Of a stretch of DNA of 64,000 bases, positions 45,451 to 57,024 are shown piece by piece. The stretch is from assembly GCA_027475525.1 (NCBI GenBank), contig JAMWFC010000009.1:1674001-1738000 (forward strand). The letters are read 5' to 3'. Below the pieces are notes generated by a model that did not search any database, was not told the DNA's origin, and saw only the letters and a list, made by a program, of their open reading frames with translations. Source of the stretch: Macrolepiota albuminosa. Taxonomy: Eukaryota; Basidiomycota; Agaricomycetes; Agaricales; Agaricaceae. The number at the start of each line of letters is the position of its first letter. Position 1 is the first letter of the stretch. Made by a program: the position numbers and the translations under genes.

Positions 45451-48400
45451 ATGTCAACAGTCCCCTCAGACCTCGATGCATCCTTCGTTCTAGTAGATAG
45501 TTCCTCCAGCAAAATCCAACGTTCCGCTGTGCCAGAAGTCAGTCGCCAAGTCTTGAACTTTTCGCAAGCCAATACTGCTGCTGATTCTCGCCCTGTCTCT
45601 TAGGCCCACCCTTCGATAAAAGGATTGTACCGTCCAGGCTCTGCATCTGGAACTTACGCACACGACTGGTCTTTAGGAGGAACTGGCGCATCACTACGGA
45701 TACAAGGTCGTCACTTTGTCGACGCGTATGGACGGATCTGTTTGTTGCGAGGCGTGAATCTGGCAGGGTGTACCAAGGCGTGCGTAGTGAAATGTCCTTT
45801 TCATCTATCCTTTGAAGCTAATCTTACCTTTATGGCCGCTAATCAAGTCCAACAAACGACAACCACGATACCTTTCCTGCGGACGCCGAATCTGTGACCT
45901 TTGTCGGCAGACCGTTTCCTCTTGAAGAGGCACCAGAGCATTTTGCACGTCTACGGCGATGGGGCCTTACGTTCAGTACGTCTACGACTCTCGTCCAAGT
46001 CTTTGCCGGGATGATCGAATCTCGTAGTTCGTTTTCTTGTGACATGGGAAGCCATCGAACATGCAGGGCCGTACGTTCTCCTTTCTACTCCATCCAATCC
46101 AGTTTACCACGTCAATATGAAGGGGTATCTATGACCGCGAGTATCTGAACTACGTTCGCCAATTACTGTCTCTTCTTCCCTCATACGGACTCACCGCTTT
46201 TGTTTCAATCCACCAAGACGTCTGGTCACGCTATTCCGGTGGATCTGGTGCGCCCGCATGGACGCTTGAGCTTGCGGGCTTTGATCTCGATGCCTTAGAG
46301 GAGACGGGGGCGGCGTGGTTATTGGGCGTTAAGGGTGGTGGCCATGAGGAGTCAGAAAGAGGCGTATGGCCTACAGGATATACGAAGTTGGCGGCAGCGA
46401 CGATGGCGTGAGTGTTTGTGATGTGTAGTTTAATTACTTTGGCTGACCGAAGGCACTGGTTAAGGACCTTGTTTTGGGCAGGTGACACGTTTGCACCGAA
46501 GGTGAAGGTGAAGGATAAAAATGGAGAGTTTGTGTCGATACAAAAGTTTCTACAAGATTCTTACCTTGCAATGTCGGAGCTACTCGTGCAGAGCGTTGGG
46601 GACCTAGATGGTGTGTTGGGTTTTGAGGTACGTCATGTATTCGCGTACATGCATACACAGACAACCAGACGTATTCGGATAGATGTTCAACGAACCACAT
46701 AGAGGATATGTAGAGCTCCAATCATTCCACTCGTGGGACTATAATACTGATCTCCATCTCTCATATTGCCGTACGTTCATCACTATCTCATTCCTTCATC
46801 TCACCTAAATTTTCTTTCAGCAACCGCCTTCGAATCCTTCCAACTTGGTGCTGGACACCCCACTGCAGTCGGTGCTTGGACACGCTCTTTCCCCATGCCA
46901 ACGCGGCGCACCTCTTCCGTCGTGCTAAACCCGCATGGGAAGTCGGTGTGGCGTCGTGATGGCCCGTCTGCAGGAAAATGCATCTGGGAGCTGCACGACG
47001 TATGGGGCTGGGACAAGGTTCGTAATGAGGGTGTTATGTTGAGGGAGAACTATTTCAAATATAATCCTGTAACTGGAAAAAAGGTGTGTATATTCATTTG
47101 TCTCGTTACTTTTTCGACATCATTCAGAGATGGCGGATAGATCGACTGGTATACCAATTTTTATTTCCCGTTTCTAAAGAAGTGGACAGAACGCGTACGC
47201 GGGGCGTCTACTCCTGAGAAGATCATATTTACGGAAGCTATACCCAATGAAGTGTGCTATTCGCCTACATCTTTTGTCTTCGTCTGATTTATCGTTCTCA
47301 CAACAGTTCTGCCCTAAAAGTTGGACCCCGGAACAGCGGGTGCCGAATATGGTGTATGCCCCCCATTGGTAAGTCGTCTCGTTTCGATCTCTATACTCAG
47401 TACCGCACTAACGGAACATTCATCTAGGTACGACCTCAACGCGTTGTTCGGTAAAGCTTTTGGGGAGTTCACAGTCAACGTACAGGGCCTTTCTAGGGTA
47501 CGCTCAAGGCTAGTTCCTCTATTGACTGTAGTTATGTTTTTCTTTTTTTTTCGGCAGGGAATGTTCCCCTTAGAGGCATTCTATTGGGGCCATGGCGGTG
47601 CACAAGAAAACTTCAGTCTGCAGATACGGAACATCGTTGAACGCGCCTATGAAGCTCTCGGAGATAATCCAGTCATTGTCGGGGAGTGTGGTATACCTAT
47701 GGATATGAAGTGCGTGTTGGACGAACAATGAGGGGTATATGCTAATACTGTAGTTGTCCCCATCGACCTTCAGCAAGAAAGAAGCATTCCTCACAGAAGA
47801 CTTTATCTGGCAAACGAGAATGATGGACGCAATGATCACTGCCTTTGAAAGATCTCTCGTAGGGTTCACGTACGTCATGCCTCCTCTTTCTCTCCCTAAA
47901 ACCTCCTGTAACGTTATAAAAATTTCAGTCTCTGGACTTATAACCCCTCAAACACGGACCTTGCTGGAGACGATTGGAACGGCGAGAACTTCTCCTGGTT
48001 TAGTCGCAGACGTGCTTTGCCACCTTCCCTTCTATACTACGAACAGGACCTGCCATCTCTTGACAATGGCGCGCGTATCCTACCCTCTATCGTCCGTCCG
48101 TACCCTGCCAAAATCGCCGGTATCCCGCGCAAGTTCGATTATGAGATGAATACCGGCGCTTTTGTGTTTGAGTGGGGAAATGCGGGTAGTGAGAATGGGG
48201 ATGCTCGATATGGAACAGAAGAGTATCCAAGTACAGGTAGAAGTTTGAGGTCGTTAGAGACGGAGATTTTCCTCCCTTCGTTACTCACGGTTGGTCGAAA
48301 GGTCATCGTAGAGGGGCTCGACAAAGAGGATATGTACTTCCACGATGAGCGGAGGCAGACGCTTTTCATCGTTGCACGAGATACGAAGCCTGGACACGTC

Positions 48401-48556
48401 CACAGAGTCTCGGTGTCACTCTATCCACCCCTCACGCCTGTGTTTGTGGTCAATAATTTCTGGTCGGACTTTGGACAACGTATTGTGGTGTTTGCGGTTC
48501 TTGTCATTAGCATCTTGTTATTTGCTCTCTGTGTGGCTTTTGGACCGATTGTTTGA
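45451..48556 (+). CDS. GH5 glycolipid beta-glucosidase (EGCrP2/steryl-glucosidase type), spliced
   Basis: Predicted to hydrolyse glucosylceramide or steryl-beta-glucoside at membranes. The start MSTVPSDLDASFVLVD (45451) lacks a signal peptide. The intron at 45550-45603 removes the apparent TAG at 45601. Then GRHFVDAYGRICLLRGVNL, intron 45780-45847, RPFPLEEAPEHFARLRRWGL, intron 45981-46028, IRFLVTWEAIEHAGP and FVSIHQDVWSRYSGGSGAP. The acid/base Glu is in GFEMFNEPHRGYVEL (across an intron ending about 46681). The nucleophile Glu is in VIVGECGIPMDM (about 47685). A C-terminal beta domain follows. A final membrane segment (about residues IVVFAVLVISILLFALCVAF) precedes the stop at 48556. About a dozen introns of 45-70 bp are needed. 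Catalytic residues and length fit an intact host gene. Confidence 0.88.
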
Positions 48557-49239
48557 TAGAATCTCCTATTTGATTACATGGATAGCATGTATCTTTCTTC
48601 CACACAGCATCATAGGTTCCAGAAATACATCGATATATATATATGCAATGATAGATGGCCACTTGCGTATGGTCACTGCTAATAGATCACAACGTTTTTT
48701 AAACACAGCTGCAGGTTTTCAGACTGTTTCGCAAGAACTCAAACAAAATTCCTTAAAGGTTCTACATAGCCTCAACAAAAGGTAGGTTAGAATATATGGC
48801 CAAGCATGGCCTGAGACTTGTTGGATATAGAATCTTGATGCTTGGGAGTTTTAAATAGTAATGCAAACCTAATGTCAGAGTTTCTTATTACTTGTCAGAA
48901 TAAAACAAAAATTATTCTAAGACACATCAAGTCTTCAAGTAAATGTAATATCAAATAGTAAAAGGAATCCCAGAGATATTCCTATTTGTTATAACTCTAC
49001 AAGCCATAAACTCAGTTACCTAATAATCAAGAAGCATCTTAAGTATTCCAAAGGGATAAACTACTTGTCACAATCTTTGCTATTTGCAATGCAGCCAAGG
49101 CCTAACATCTCATTCACTTGCAAAATGATTCATAATATCTTAAATGCACTGAAGACTTTGCATTATGTTGATGTTGGAATTATAAGCCCTTCTCTTTATA
49201 CCAAAATCATTATTTCATGTTTTATTCTTTTATTACTAA
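48557..49239. other. 3' flank of the GH5 gene
   Basis: AT-rich, with CpG almost absent after about 48,650; no protein similarity recognised. It probably holds the GH5 3' UTR in its first bases. It ends at the TA target site of the Tc1-derived MITE. Confidence 0.5.
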
Positions 49240-49305
49240 TACAGTGGCTCAAAAGTGTCCCAATGTTTTATAGTTTTTTAAAGATGGCATTGGCATGTAG
49301 GAATG

Positions 49306-49552
49306 TGTAGGACGGAGTCCTCACTTAGACCAATACCGACAGAAGATAGAACCTCGCTGTATTCCACAAGTGAGATAGAGATATGTACATGCATGTAAAT
49401 ATACGAGATGATGATGGTCAAAGCCCAAGAAGTAAGTAATCAAGCAGGATCACAATGGTCAAAGCCCAAGAAGTAAGTAATTGAGCAGGATCACAAATCC
49501 CCAACAGGTACTAACAAGACTACATATGAGTGGTCGTAATCATAGGATTACA
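49306..49552 (-). repeat. 3' LTR of Gypsy D (247 bp)
   Basis: Matches 54474-54679 except for a 41-bp tandem duplication containing ATGGTCAAAGCCCAAGAAGT (about 49418-49499). Confidence 0.95.
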
Positions 49553-49704
49553 CCCCTCCCCAACCAAAAAAAATTGTGATGTAAGAAAAATGAAATGAGG
49601 AAGGAACAATGTTAGTAAACATAAAAAAAAACTGCTCACATGGGTGCATCAAAAACCCCATGGGAAAAGCTACCGGTGGCAGGCACATGGTGAAAAGGAA
49701 CACA

Positions 49705-51787
49705 TTAAATTGAACCTTGACCATCTCCCACCAACCATATTTCGAGGGCCTTGTTGTTCACAAGTTCTTGACCAGACTTCCATTCGTCATGTTCAGGTTC
49801 ATATTCCCAGAATCTGACCAAGTATTGCCACCCCCAGCCTTTCCTCCGAGATTTGACAATCTTCTTCACATAATGTTCCTCCAGCCCAGTATCTGGTGCA
49901 AAGACAGGACCGGGTTCTTCAAATTGTTGAGACAGAAACAGTAAGGCGTTATTTTCCTTGTAAAACAAGAGTTTTGACATATGATACTGCCTGTATGTGT
50001 CAGGATCATTTGGTCAGAACACAGTCACATTGGAGGACTCTGGATGAATGTCAGTGATGATAAAGGGACCATCATACCTCGGCATTAGTTTTGCCACCCA
50101 TTTATGCCCTTTCTTTTTGTACTGTCATCGTTTGTCTTTTGTACAGACCAAAACCCTGTCCCCAATTTGAAAATCACTGTCGTCCGAGCGAGCCTTGTTT
50201 GTCTGAGCAGCTTGTTGGATCTTGGCTTGGAGTAAGTTGTCTTGTGCCATTGCAGTGTCCACAGCGAGTCTTCAAATTAAAAGACATGCCATCTCTTTCT
50301 CTGACCCATTCTGCTCTGTTGCCGGTATGAGAGGTGGAATTATTCACGGCGTACATCCCATCCTCAATTAGAATGGTGAAAAACCCATCGATTTATTTAT
50401 TGTGTTCATGATATTGAATCAAACATGCTGCAATGCACGAGCCCACCCTTTTTGAGTTCTGTCTACATGGAAACATTTTATTTGACCGTTCACTGGTTCC
50501 ATCTGTTTCAGGGTGGTAAGCCATCGACATCTTAATCTTTACCCCAATAAGGCACATGAGGTGTTTCCAAAAACGAGATGTGAACAACTTATCTCTGTCC
50601 GATATGATGTCCAAGGGCAGTCCATTCTCACAATACCAATGTTCAAAAAAGAGTTCTGCTAATTGCGGTGCCATAATGTCAGTTCAGGTTGGGACAATAT
50701 GAATGTCAGAATGAAGACGGTCGGTTATTGTCAGGATGCAATTGAACCCGTCATCCTCAGGTAAAGGACCCACAAAATCCATCGCCACAGACTCACCTTG
50801 CCCATCTGGCACAGGCAATGGGTGAAGTGGTCCCATGGGGCGAGTTGTAGGCAATTTATAATGCTGGCATTCCACACATGCCAGGATGTACCCCTCCTCA
50901 AGATCACGACACATCTGTGGCCAATAGTACAACCAGCGCAAAGCTTCATAAGCTTTTTCAAATCTGAAATGGCCTAAGGAATCATGAGCTAGACAAAATA
51001 TACACTCACATATATTGCCTGTTTGTGGCACCAGTAGGCGAGAACCCAAAAACCATAACCCGTCTTTCTCTACCAATGATGTCATTCCCTGGGCTGCTGC
51101 CAGTAAATTCTTACACCATGGATCCTCGTTATATCCACTTCACAGATCGGTCAACAGTGTATTGTCGACTGTGATTGACTGTACAGACGCAATGGCGCTG
51201 TCCAGTGTCACTTTCTCTCATGCTAGCAAAAATGCTGTTGCAAAAAGGGAAGCTTGTCCCACCAGCAACACCGCACCAATGCACTCAGTGACCAGATCAT
51301 TGTCATGCAACTCCGCCAATGATCAGGCATTTCTTTCCAACGCCAATGCTTCGAGTAAGTCATATGGGAGCCTTGACAAGGCATCCATGACCATGTTGTC
51401 CTCACCTTTGACATAAACCATCTTACAATTGAATTGACTTAAGAATTGCATCCACTGAGCTTGCTGGCACAAGAGATCTCGTTGGTCTTCAAAGTTCAAT
51501 AAGGTCTTGTGGTCCATGAATACAATGAACTTTGAACCAAATAGGTCAGCATGCCATTTCTTTAAGGCTCGTACAATTGCCAGCAATTCCTTCTCATGTA
51601 CCGGATAATTTAATTCGGCACCCTTGAATGTCTGGCTTTCAAAGGCCACTGGACAAGCTGTTTCCCATGTCGTTCCAAAGAATAGAACTCCTCCTGAACA
51701 AAAGTCACTTGCATTGGTTGTGACATATATTGTCTTTGTCGTGTCCAGGTGGTCAATCGTTGTCAAGCAGTCACAGGTAATCACCAA
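49705..51787 (-). pseudogene. pol: Gypsy D Pol C-terminal half: RNase H, integrase, chromodomain
   Basis: RNase H (51323-51787) begins TIYVTTNASDFCSGGVLFF, where the family has Asp instead of the Asn, and continues with NYPVHEKELLAIVRALKKW. The integrase zinc region (HDSLGHFRFEKAYEAL; CVECQHYKL) and catalytic core follow, with Asp in AMDFVGPLP, Asp in IISDRDKLF and Glu in YHPETDGTSERSNK (50393-51085). The C-terminal ORF (49705-49980) contains a chromodomain-like module, HYVKKIVKSRRKGWGWQYLV followed by EYEPEHDEWKSGQEL. This would steer integration towards marked chromatin. Three or more frame breaks are present. Confidence 0.88.
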
Positions 51788-51800
51788 TTCTTTGATGTTA

Positions 51801-53387
51801 TCAAATGCTCATTGATGTTTCCATGACCATTACTTGATGTTGCTGAATTGCCAGTGTGTTTCTCAAGCCCATTGGCATGACCAGCCATTCATATAACCCA
51901 AATGGTGTTGACACAGCCATCAGTGGCACATGATCAGGATGCATCTGTGTTTGGAAAAACACGTTGGTCAAATCTAACACGGCAAAGTATTTTCCCTTTG
52001 CATAGTCATGTAGGATATCTTCCACCCTCGGAATAGGGTGACTATCAGGAACTGTCGCTGCATTCAAGGCCTGGTAATCATTTACCCAGCGAGGTAGCGC
52101 CATGGGATCTGCCTTCAGAATCAAAAAGGTGGGCAATGCAAATTGCGAGGCAGATGGTTGGATCCGACCAGCTTTTAAATGATCGTCTATCAGCGTCTTC
52201 CATGCTTCACAATACTTTTGTGGGCACTGATATGTCCAAGTCTTTATTGCATGATCTGCATTTTTTAATTTAATTTCTGCCAGGACATCCTGTGGGTCCT
52301 TCACATTTACTACTGGTTTGAAAACATCTTTGAATTTGCGTTTCACACGCTCATCATGCTTTGCAAGTGTTTGTTCAGCTGCAAGCTCTTCTATCTGCAT
52401 ACGAATAGCGGCCACTACATTTACCTTGGCTACCTTTTCAAACAAGCCTAGTTGTTCCATCCTCTCCAAATGCATGTTACACACTGTTTTCAACACTTTG
52501 ATCATTTCTTTACGACAATTCATTGTTTCTTTGAGTCTCTTTCTCCATGGCACAAATTGTCTAACAGGCTGTTTCACTTGCAGTACAGGATGTAATAAAT
52601 TGTACATAGTATGCTTATCAATGACAGTATCTTTCTCATGATCAATTACAATATGGTTTGCTTTTAAGAACAGACGACCAAGAATTACAGGATAACAAAG
52701 ATTCGGTGCAACAATCGCGCATACAGTATTTGAAGTCCAGTCCTTATCAAGAGACCTTGCAGATAATTTACAATACTCAGATAATATAGTGGGAACTTTC
52801 TTTTTGGAATTTGACAGTGCAACAGACACAACAAGTGGATCTTTTAAGCGATGTTTTGGCAGTCCAAGTTGGTGAACTAGATCTGTGTCAATAAGCACAA
52901 GGTGTGAGCCATCGTCTAGTAACATTGGGACAGTAGTTGAAAACTCAGCTGCTGCTCCCACAAGTGACCCATTCCAGACAAGATGCAAAACTGAAACAGG
53001 GACATTACTCACATTAGAATTGTCATCAGGGACAATGTCCTCTATATGACTATCTCCCACAGGAGAAGTCAGCAGCACAGCAGCAACAGTAGCAGGCAAA
53101 GTAGAAGCAGCAGATAGAACAGTGGCAGCTACAGGTTGTGATGCATGCACTCCTGAAGCCTTCAATGCATCTATATGGGCCTGAGTCCATGGCTGATACT
53201 TCCCAGGATTGGAGAAAGATTTCGTGCAGTTACTCGTCCAGCATGACACAAAAGGGCAGCAGCAACAATAACACCCACTATTTTCTCGCAAAAGATGTTT
53301 CTCTTCATCCGACAAGGGTGGTAATCTTGCTCTCTTCTGTGTCACCGGCACATTTACATTCAACACGTTCGACTTATTTGCCATCAT
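51801..53387 (-). pseudogene. pol: Gypsy D zinc region, protease and truncated RT
   Basis: A 528-codon ORF. Near residue 35 a cysteine-rich segment (CYCCCCPFVSCWTSNC) replaces the usual knuckle. The aspartic protease has MLLDDGSHLVLIDTDLV and PVILGRLFLKANHIVIDHE. RT begins about residue 350 (KRKFKDVFKPVVNVKDPQD), with ADPMALPRWVNDYQALN, FAVLDLTNVFFQTQMHP (motif A Asp) and FGLYEWLVMPMGLRNT. Immediately after, the sequence jumps to AFDNIKELVITCDCL in another frame. About one hundred residues including the Y-x-D-D active site and thumb are deleted. No functional RT can be made. Confidence 0.88.
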
Positions 53388-53435
53388 CAGAGGCTTCTTG
53401 GATTGACAAAATACTTCGTTAGCTATCTCCCTGGC

Positions 53436-54290
53436 CTACCTTTCCGATTGGCAACGTGTGTCATTGAGTAACCAAATACTATTAAGCCAGATATGAAAAT
53501 CCACAGTCACATCCAAGTTACGTTCGAAATACATGATAGAAAGTGCGGAGTCTAATTTTGCCTCTATTTGTGTGTGAAGGCGAGTGAGGTCAAAATGAGA
53601 TGGAGTTCCAAGCAGCAACAAATTTTGTTTTTGAATGTAAGACGTGAAATCCCAGAAGCTTTGTTTCTTGCGATTGAAGTTTGCTGATAAAATGCAAATG
53701 TGAATCCTTGGTTCCCAATCAGGACGTAGATAATTTGACCAAATTTCCTTCATGAATTCGTCAAAAGACAACCTGACAATATGATGACGCTGCCCAGAGA
53801 TCCAATCACGCATGCAATAATCCTTGATCCTGACCAACAAGTGATGAACTTGATTGGACTCCTCAATACCCTTTGTATTAAAAAAGTCTTGGCACACTGT
53901 TTCATAATCCTTGGCAATTTCAGGTGTTAGGTCTCCTTCCATCAGAATAGGTGGCTTTGTATAACGATCCTCAACAGTAGCTTGTTTAGGTCCTGTTTCT
54001 GCAACAGTTGCCATTTTGTGACGGGTGGATACTGGCAACAGTGTTGGGGATGAAGAACTGTCAGAAGATATAGTTCGCTTTTGTAAAGGCAAGGAAATGA
54101 CTGTGTCTTGTATACCAGGCAATTCAGGGACAGAATTGACTGGTTCTTGTATAATAGACAGTTCTGTGATGGTGGAGAGTGATGACAATGAAGAAGTGTT
54201 TTTGCTTTGTTTGCATGCACTACGGTGCATGTTCAAAGGAACAGAAGTAGAGGACGTTTGAGACAGATTGGGCAACAGACAGCTTGACAT
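53436..54290 (-). pseudogene. gag: Gypsy D Gag
   Basis: A 284-codon ORF just inside the 5' LTR (54474). The start MSSCLLPNLSQTSSTSVPLN is Ser/Thr-rich. The capsid-like core contains LTPEIAKDYETVCQDFFNTK, HHLLVRIKDYCMRDWISG and FDEFMKEIWSNYLRPDWEPR. It stops after CQSER at 53436, about 50 bp before the protease ORF opens in another frame. Intact Gag would continue to the zinc region, so this is a frame break. Confidence 0.75.
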
Positions 54291-54473
54291 AGCATCCCTA
54301 AATCAGGACCCCCCTCAATATATGCGTCCAAAAAACTAGAGTAGGCTATAAGGTCTTCCTTCACCGTGTCTGTGGCCCCAAGGTGGGATGTTCAACTCGG
54401 ACCCACCATCTGAGATGCAAATACAGCGTAGAAAAAGAACGACAACAGCAAGAGGTTGATATCTTCAAAAAAG

Positions 54474-54679
54474 TGTAGGACAGAGTCCTCACTTAGACCA
54501 ATACCAACAGAAGATAGAACCTCGCTGTATTCCACAAGCGAGATAGAGATATGTACGTGCATGTAAATATACAAGATGATGATGGTCAAAGCCCAAGAAG
54601 TAAGTAATTGAGCAGGATCACGAATCTCCACCAGATACTAACAAGACTAAATATGAGTAGTCGTAATCATAGAATTACA
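54474..54679 (-). repeat. 5' LTR of Gypsy D (206 bp)
   Basis: Begins TGTAGGACAGAGTCCTCACT and ends AGAATTACA; followed by the target duplication GAATG. Confidence 0.95.
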
Positions 54680-54741
54680 GAATGGAAGTACCTAAATGTT
54701 GAATAAATCATGTAAAATACTATGGCTTTTGAGCCACTGTA

Positions 54742-55619
54742 TAACCTTTTATGAGTCCTCAATGCTTGAGATGCTTACAGTGTTCATCAGCATCCAACAG
54801 TTTATTATTGATATTGTAGTGGCAACAAGTGCCATCCCCAACTCTTAGATGTATACCAACAAACAAGAATATAAAGGCACAATTTTTGCATTTGCATTGA
54901 TGAATAAAATTTTGAAATCTAAAATAGATCGAGGTTTTTCTGTGCAGTGAACTATGTGTGGGAAAAATGTCTTCAATTTTTGCCATCATGTGATTCTATT
55001 TGTTGTGCCCTTAGTTCTGCTGAGTAAGTATGGGAATAATGTCTTTGCTTTGTACCATCATGTGATCTTTATAGTTTGTCTGTATGGGTGCTCACATAAG
55101 CAGTAGACTGGATATGCATGAGAATAATGTCTTTGATTTTTACTATCATGATCCTTATAGTTTGTCTGTTATAGATGCCTATTTAAGTTTTGACTGTCAT
55201 GTGATAATTTTTTTTTTGTCTGTATAGTTACTCACATAAGCAGTAGTCTAAATATGCATGGGAGGAGTTGTCTTTTTTTGGCTCTGCTGACTGTTGTCAG
55301 TCCAAAGAGAATGTGAATGGATGAAAATAACTTACTTTCATATCAGCTTACAACTACAAATAGGGCAGATGTCTTCCATCAGCTGCAAAAGCATAGCTCA
55401 AAGGAGCTAGACAATTTTCTGAGGAATCAGTTGTTGGTTAAGAGCAAGGAAGATAAAGGTTTCCAGTGATGAGATACCATCCTCAGTTTGCAAACTACTA
55501 TCTGAGTCCCTGCCTCCAATGATAACAAGAAACATGTCTTTGTTAAGGCCTTCATCTGTTCCACTTTCTATAAGGGAATGCTCTATTGTAGAAAGCCAAG
55601 CCAACAAACACATTAACCA
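54742..55619. other. CpG-poor repeat region
   Basis: Between about 54930 and 55260 the motif AAATGTCTTYRATTTTT(G/A)CYATCATGTGAT appears three or four times with TTTATAGTTTGTCTGTAT and TCACATAAGCAGTAG. It is a degenerate tandem array with relatives near 7355-7510, 37040 and 42950. No gene. Confidence 0.55.
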
Positions 55620-55840
55620 CTCAAGCCTACTACTAAGGGGAGCAAGCACAGTGACAAGCAGCTGGTGGGCAAGAGGGCTGGCTGCTGACAAGAGGTGGAG
55701 CAGAAGAGCAAAGATAGAAGGCATGGTCATCACTGAGGAGCTCACAGTTATGCTAGTGTGTAGACCCAGAAGCAATGCTATTGCCAGGACTGGGGATGTT
55801 CTATCTATCAGTCCTACTTATATATTACATTGGACACACT
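55620..55840. repeat. Dispersed repeat, partner at about 57340-57560
   Basis: GGTGTGTAGGCC- and TGTGTAGACCC-type sequence, CTGCTATTG, GATRTTCTATC and TTATATACTACAT/TTATATATTACAT occur in the same order in both copies (and a short piece at 18330-18410). The TTATATA end suggests a promoter-bearing repeat such as an LTR or SINE. The MITE at 55841 is inserted at its end. Confidence 0.55.
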
Positions 55841-56046
55841 CACTTCAGGGCATGCCAGAGATTTCTGAAGAAACATCCATTAGAAACAGGTCATGTAATT
55901 TTTAAGAAGTATTTCTCCAGAAACTTTCATAAAAATTTCCTAATAAGGCAATTTTTTCAGAATTTTCTAGAGAAATACTTGTTAATAATCATCTGGCCTG
56001 TTTCTAATTGATGTTTCTTCAGAAATCTCTGGTATGCCCTGAAGTG
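55841..56046. mobile_element. Foldback MITE (206 bp)
   Basis: CACTTCAGGGCATGCCAGAG at the left and its near-perfect reverse complement CTCTGGTATGCCCTGAAGTG at the right begin long inverted repeats that extend almost to the centre (AGTATTTCTCCAGAAA versus TTTCTAGAGAAATACT). ACT flanks both sides (55838-55840 and 56047-56049). Non-coding; the source transposase is unknown. A 3-bp duplication would suit a Harbinger-type source but the TIR differs from the 18941 element. Confidence 0.9.
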
Positions 56047-56157
56047 ACTATGACTATGATATATTGACTAATAGGGCTGGTATGTACTAAGCACTAATGA
56101 GTAAGCAACAATCAGCATGAGTAAGCCAGCCAATAGCATAAAGGCCTGCTGGCAAGT

Positions 56158-57024
56158 AGAGTTGGGCATGCTAAGTGTTTGAGGGAGTTTTGGGCAAGTT
56201 CCAGAGAACACATCAGATAACAAGGTAAACAGCAGAAAAAGAAAAAGATGAAGGTTGGTAAAGAAAGTTGGTAAGGGATGTGCAGCAAGAGGAGTGTGCT
56301 TAAAGAATAAGGGAGGGAATGCAAGTGAGGTGTGGCAAGAAAATGAGGGGTTTAGCAATGACTAAGCTGTGAGATGCCTGCTGTAGGTGCAAGGTGCATA
56401 GGTTCCATATGTGTAACTGCAGCAAGCAGGTGAGAAGTGTTCAGACAGTTGGTGACTTGGAATTAAGTCAGCTCAAAAGAAATCTGAACTGTAAGATGAA
56501 CTTAGGTACTCTGTTCTGTTTTGTAACTACTGTACACAGTAAGTATTTATAATAAAAACAAATTCACCATTGCTAAGTGGCTAAGTATCACCAAAGAGTT
56601 GTAAACTAGAAGAAATGTAAGTAGATGCTGTAAAATTAAACTAAACACTAAGAAGTCCACAAGAATGCTGTCTGCTGAAGTCAATAGAGGGTGCCAAGCA
56701 ATGTCAGGTGCCAAGGTGAAATGCCAAGCTGTCTGTCATGAGGGAATGCCATCATTCTAGATTGTAAGTGCTGCTGCCAGCATAGCTGTACCATTTGCCA
56801 ATAGAGTAATGCCATCTGTCACCTGTCATTCCAGCTGCTGCCAGCACTATCACTGATTGGATCTTTTGCTTGCTGTACATGGCCATTGAGTATGGCCTAA
56901 AATGGATAAATTGCATGCACCAGGTTTGGATTGCATATGGCAAAGTATCTGGAGCTGGTGCAGAGCCTGCCATAGCCTGCCATAGCCTGCCATTGATGTG
57001 CCTAGCCTGTGTAAAGTCCTATCA
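56158..57024 (-). repeat. CpG-free decayed LTR of the Gypsy A family
   Basis: Aligns in the same orientation with 3389-4275 over nearly its full length (GTTGGGCATGCTAAGTG versus GTTGGGCGCGCTATAAGTG; CACTGATTGGATCTTTTGCT versus CACTGATTGGATCTGCTTCT; both ending GTCCTATCA). I find no CG dinucleotide at all, while the Gypsy A LTR has dozens, usually as TG or CA here. No internal gag/pol sequence adjoins, so it is a solo or truncated LTR. Confidence 0.88.

Larger units (their letters stand above)
49306..54679 (-). mobile_element. Ty3/Gypsy chromovirus-like element D (5,374 bp)
   Basis: The LTRs at 49306-49552 (247 bp) and 54474-54679 (206 bp) begin TGTAGGAC and end ATTACA, flanked by perfect GAATG duplications (49301-49305 and 54680-54684). 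The length difference is a 41-bp imperfect tandem duplication in the left LTR. Minus-strand order: gag, zinc region and protease, RT, RNase H, integrase, chromodomain. A polypurine tract GGGGAGGGG adjoins the left (3') LTR. Many frame breaks and a deletion of the RT core make it non-autonomous. Confidence 0.96.
49242..54739. mobile_element. Tc1-derived MITE shell, split by Gypsy D
   Basis: The left fragment 49242-49305 (CAGTGGCTCAAAAGTGTCCC...) and right fragment 54685-54739 (...ACTATGGCTTTTGAGCCACTG) are the two parts of one short element with TA at both sides (49240-49241 and 54740-54741). Joined, they correspond to the first about 105 bp of the Tc1 TIR at 14182 plus about 13 bp of the opposite end, a deletion derivative. 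Gypsy D inserted into it, duplicating GAATG. Confidence 0.85.

Noticed and set aside
45601..45603. Apparent nonsense codon TAG near the start of the GH5 gene
   Set aside because: It is the acceptor end of a 54-bp GT-AG intron (45550-45603) that keeps the frame; the flanking protein reads normally.
49418..49499. 41-bp tandem duplication in the Gypsy D LTR considered as part of the 77-bp set
   Set aside because: Its unit length differs and the copies have diverged, so it is a genuine older duplication and not the same phenomenon.
56945..56995. Triple GCCATAGCCT repeat considered as a regulatory array
   Set aside because: It is a short expansion inside the decayed LTR, corresponding to a single GAGCCTGCCG stretch in Gypsy A.
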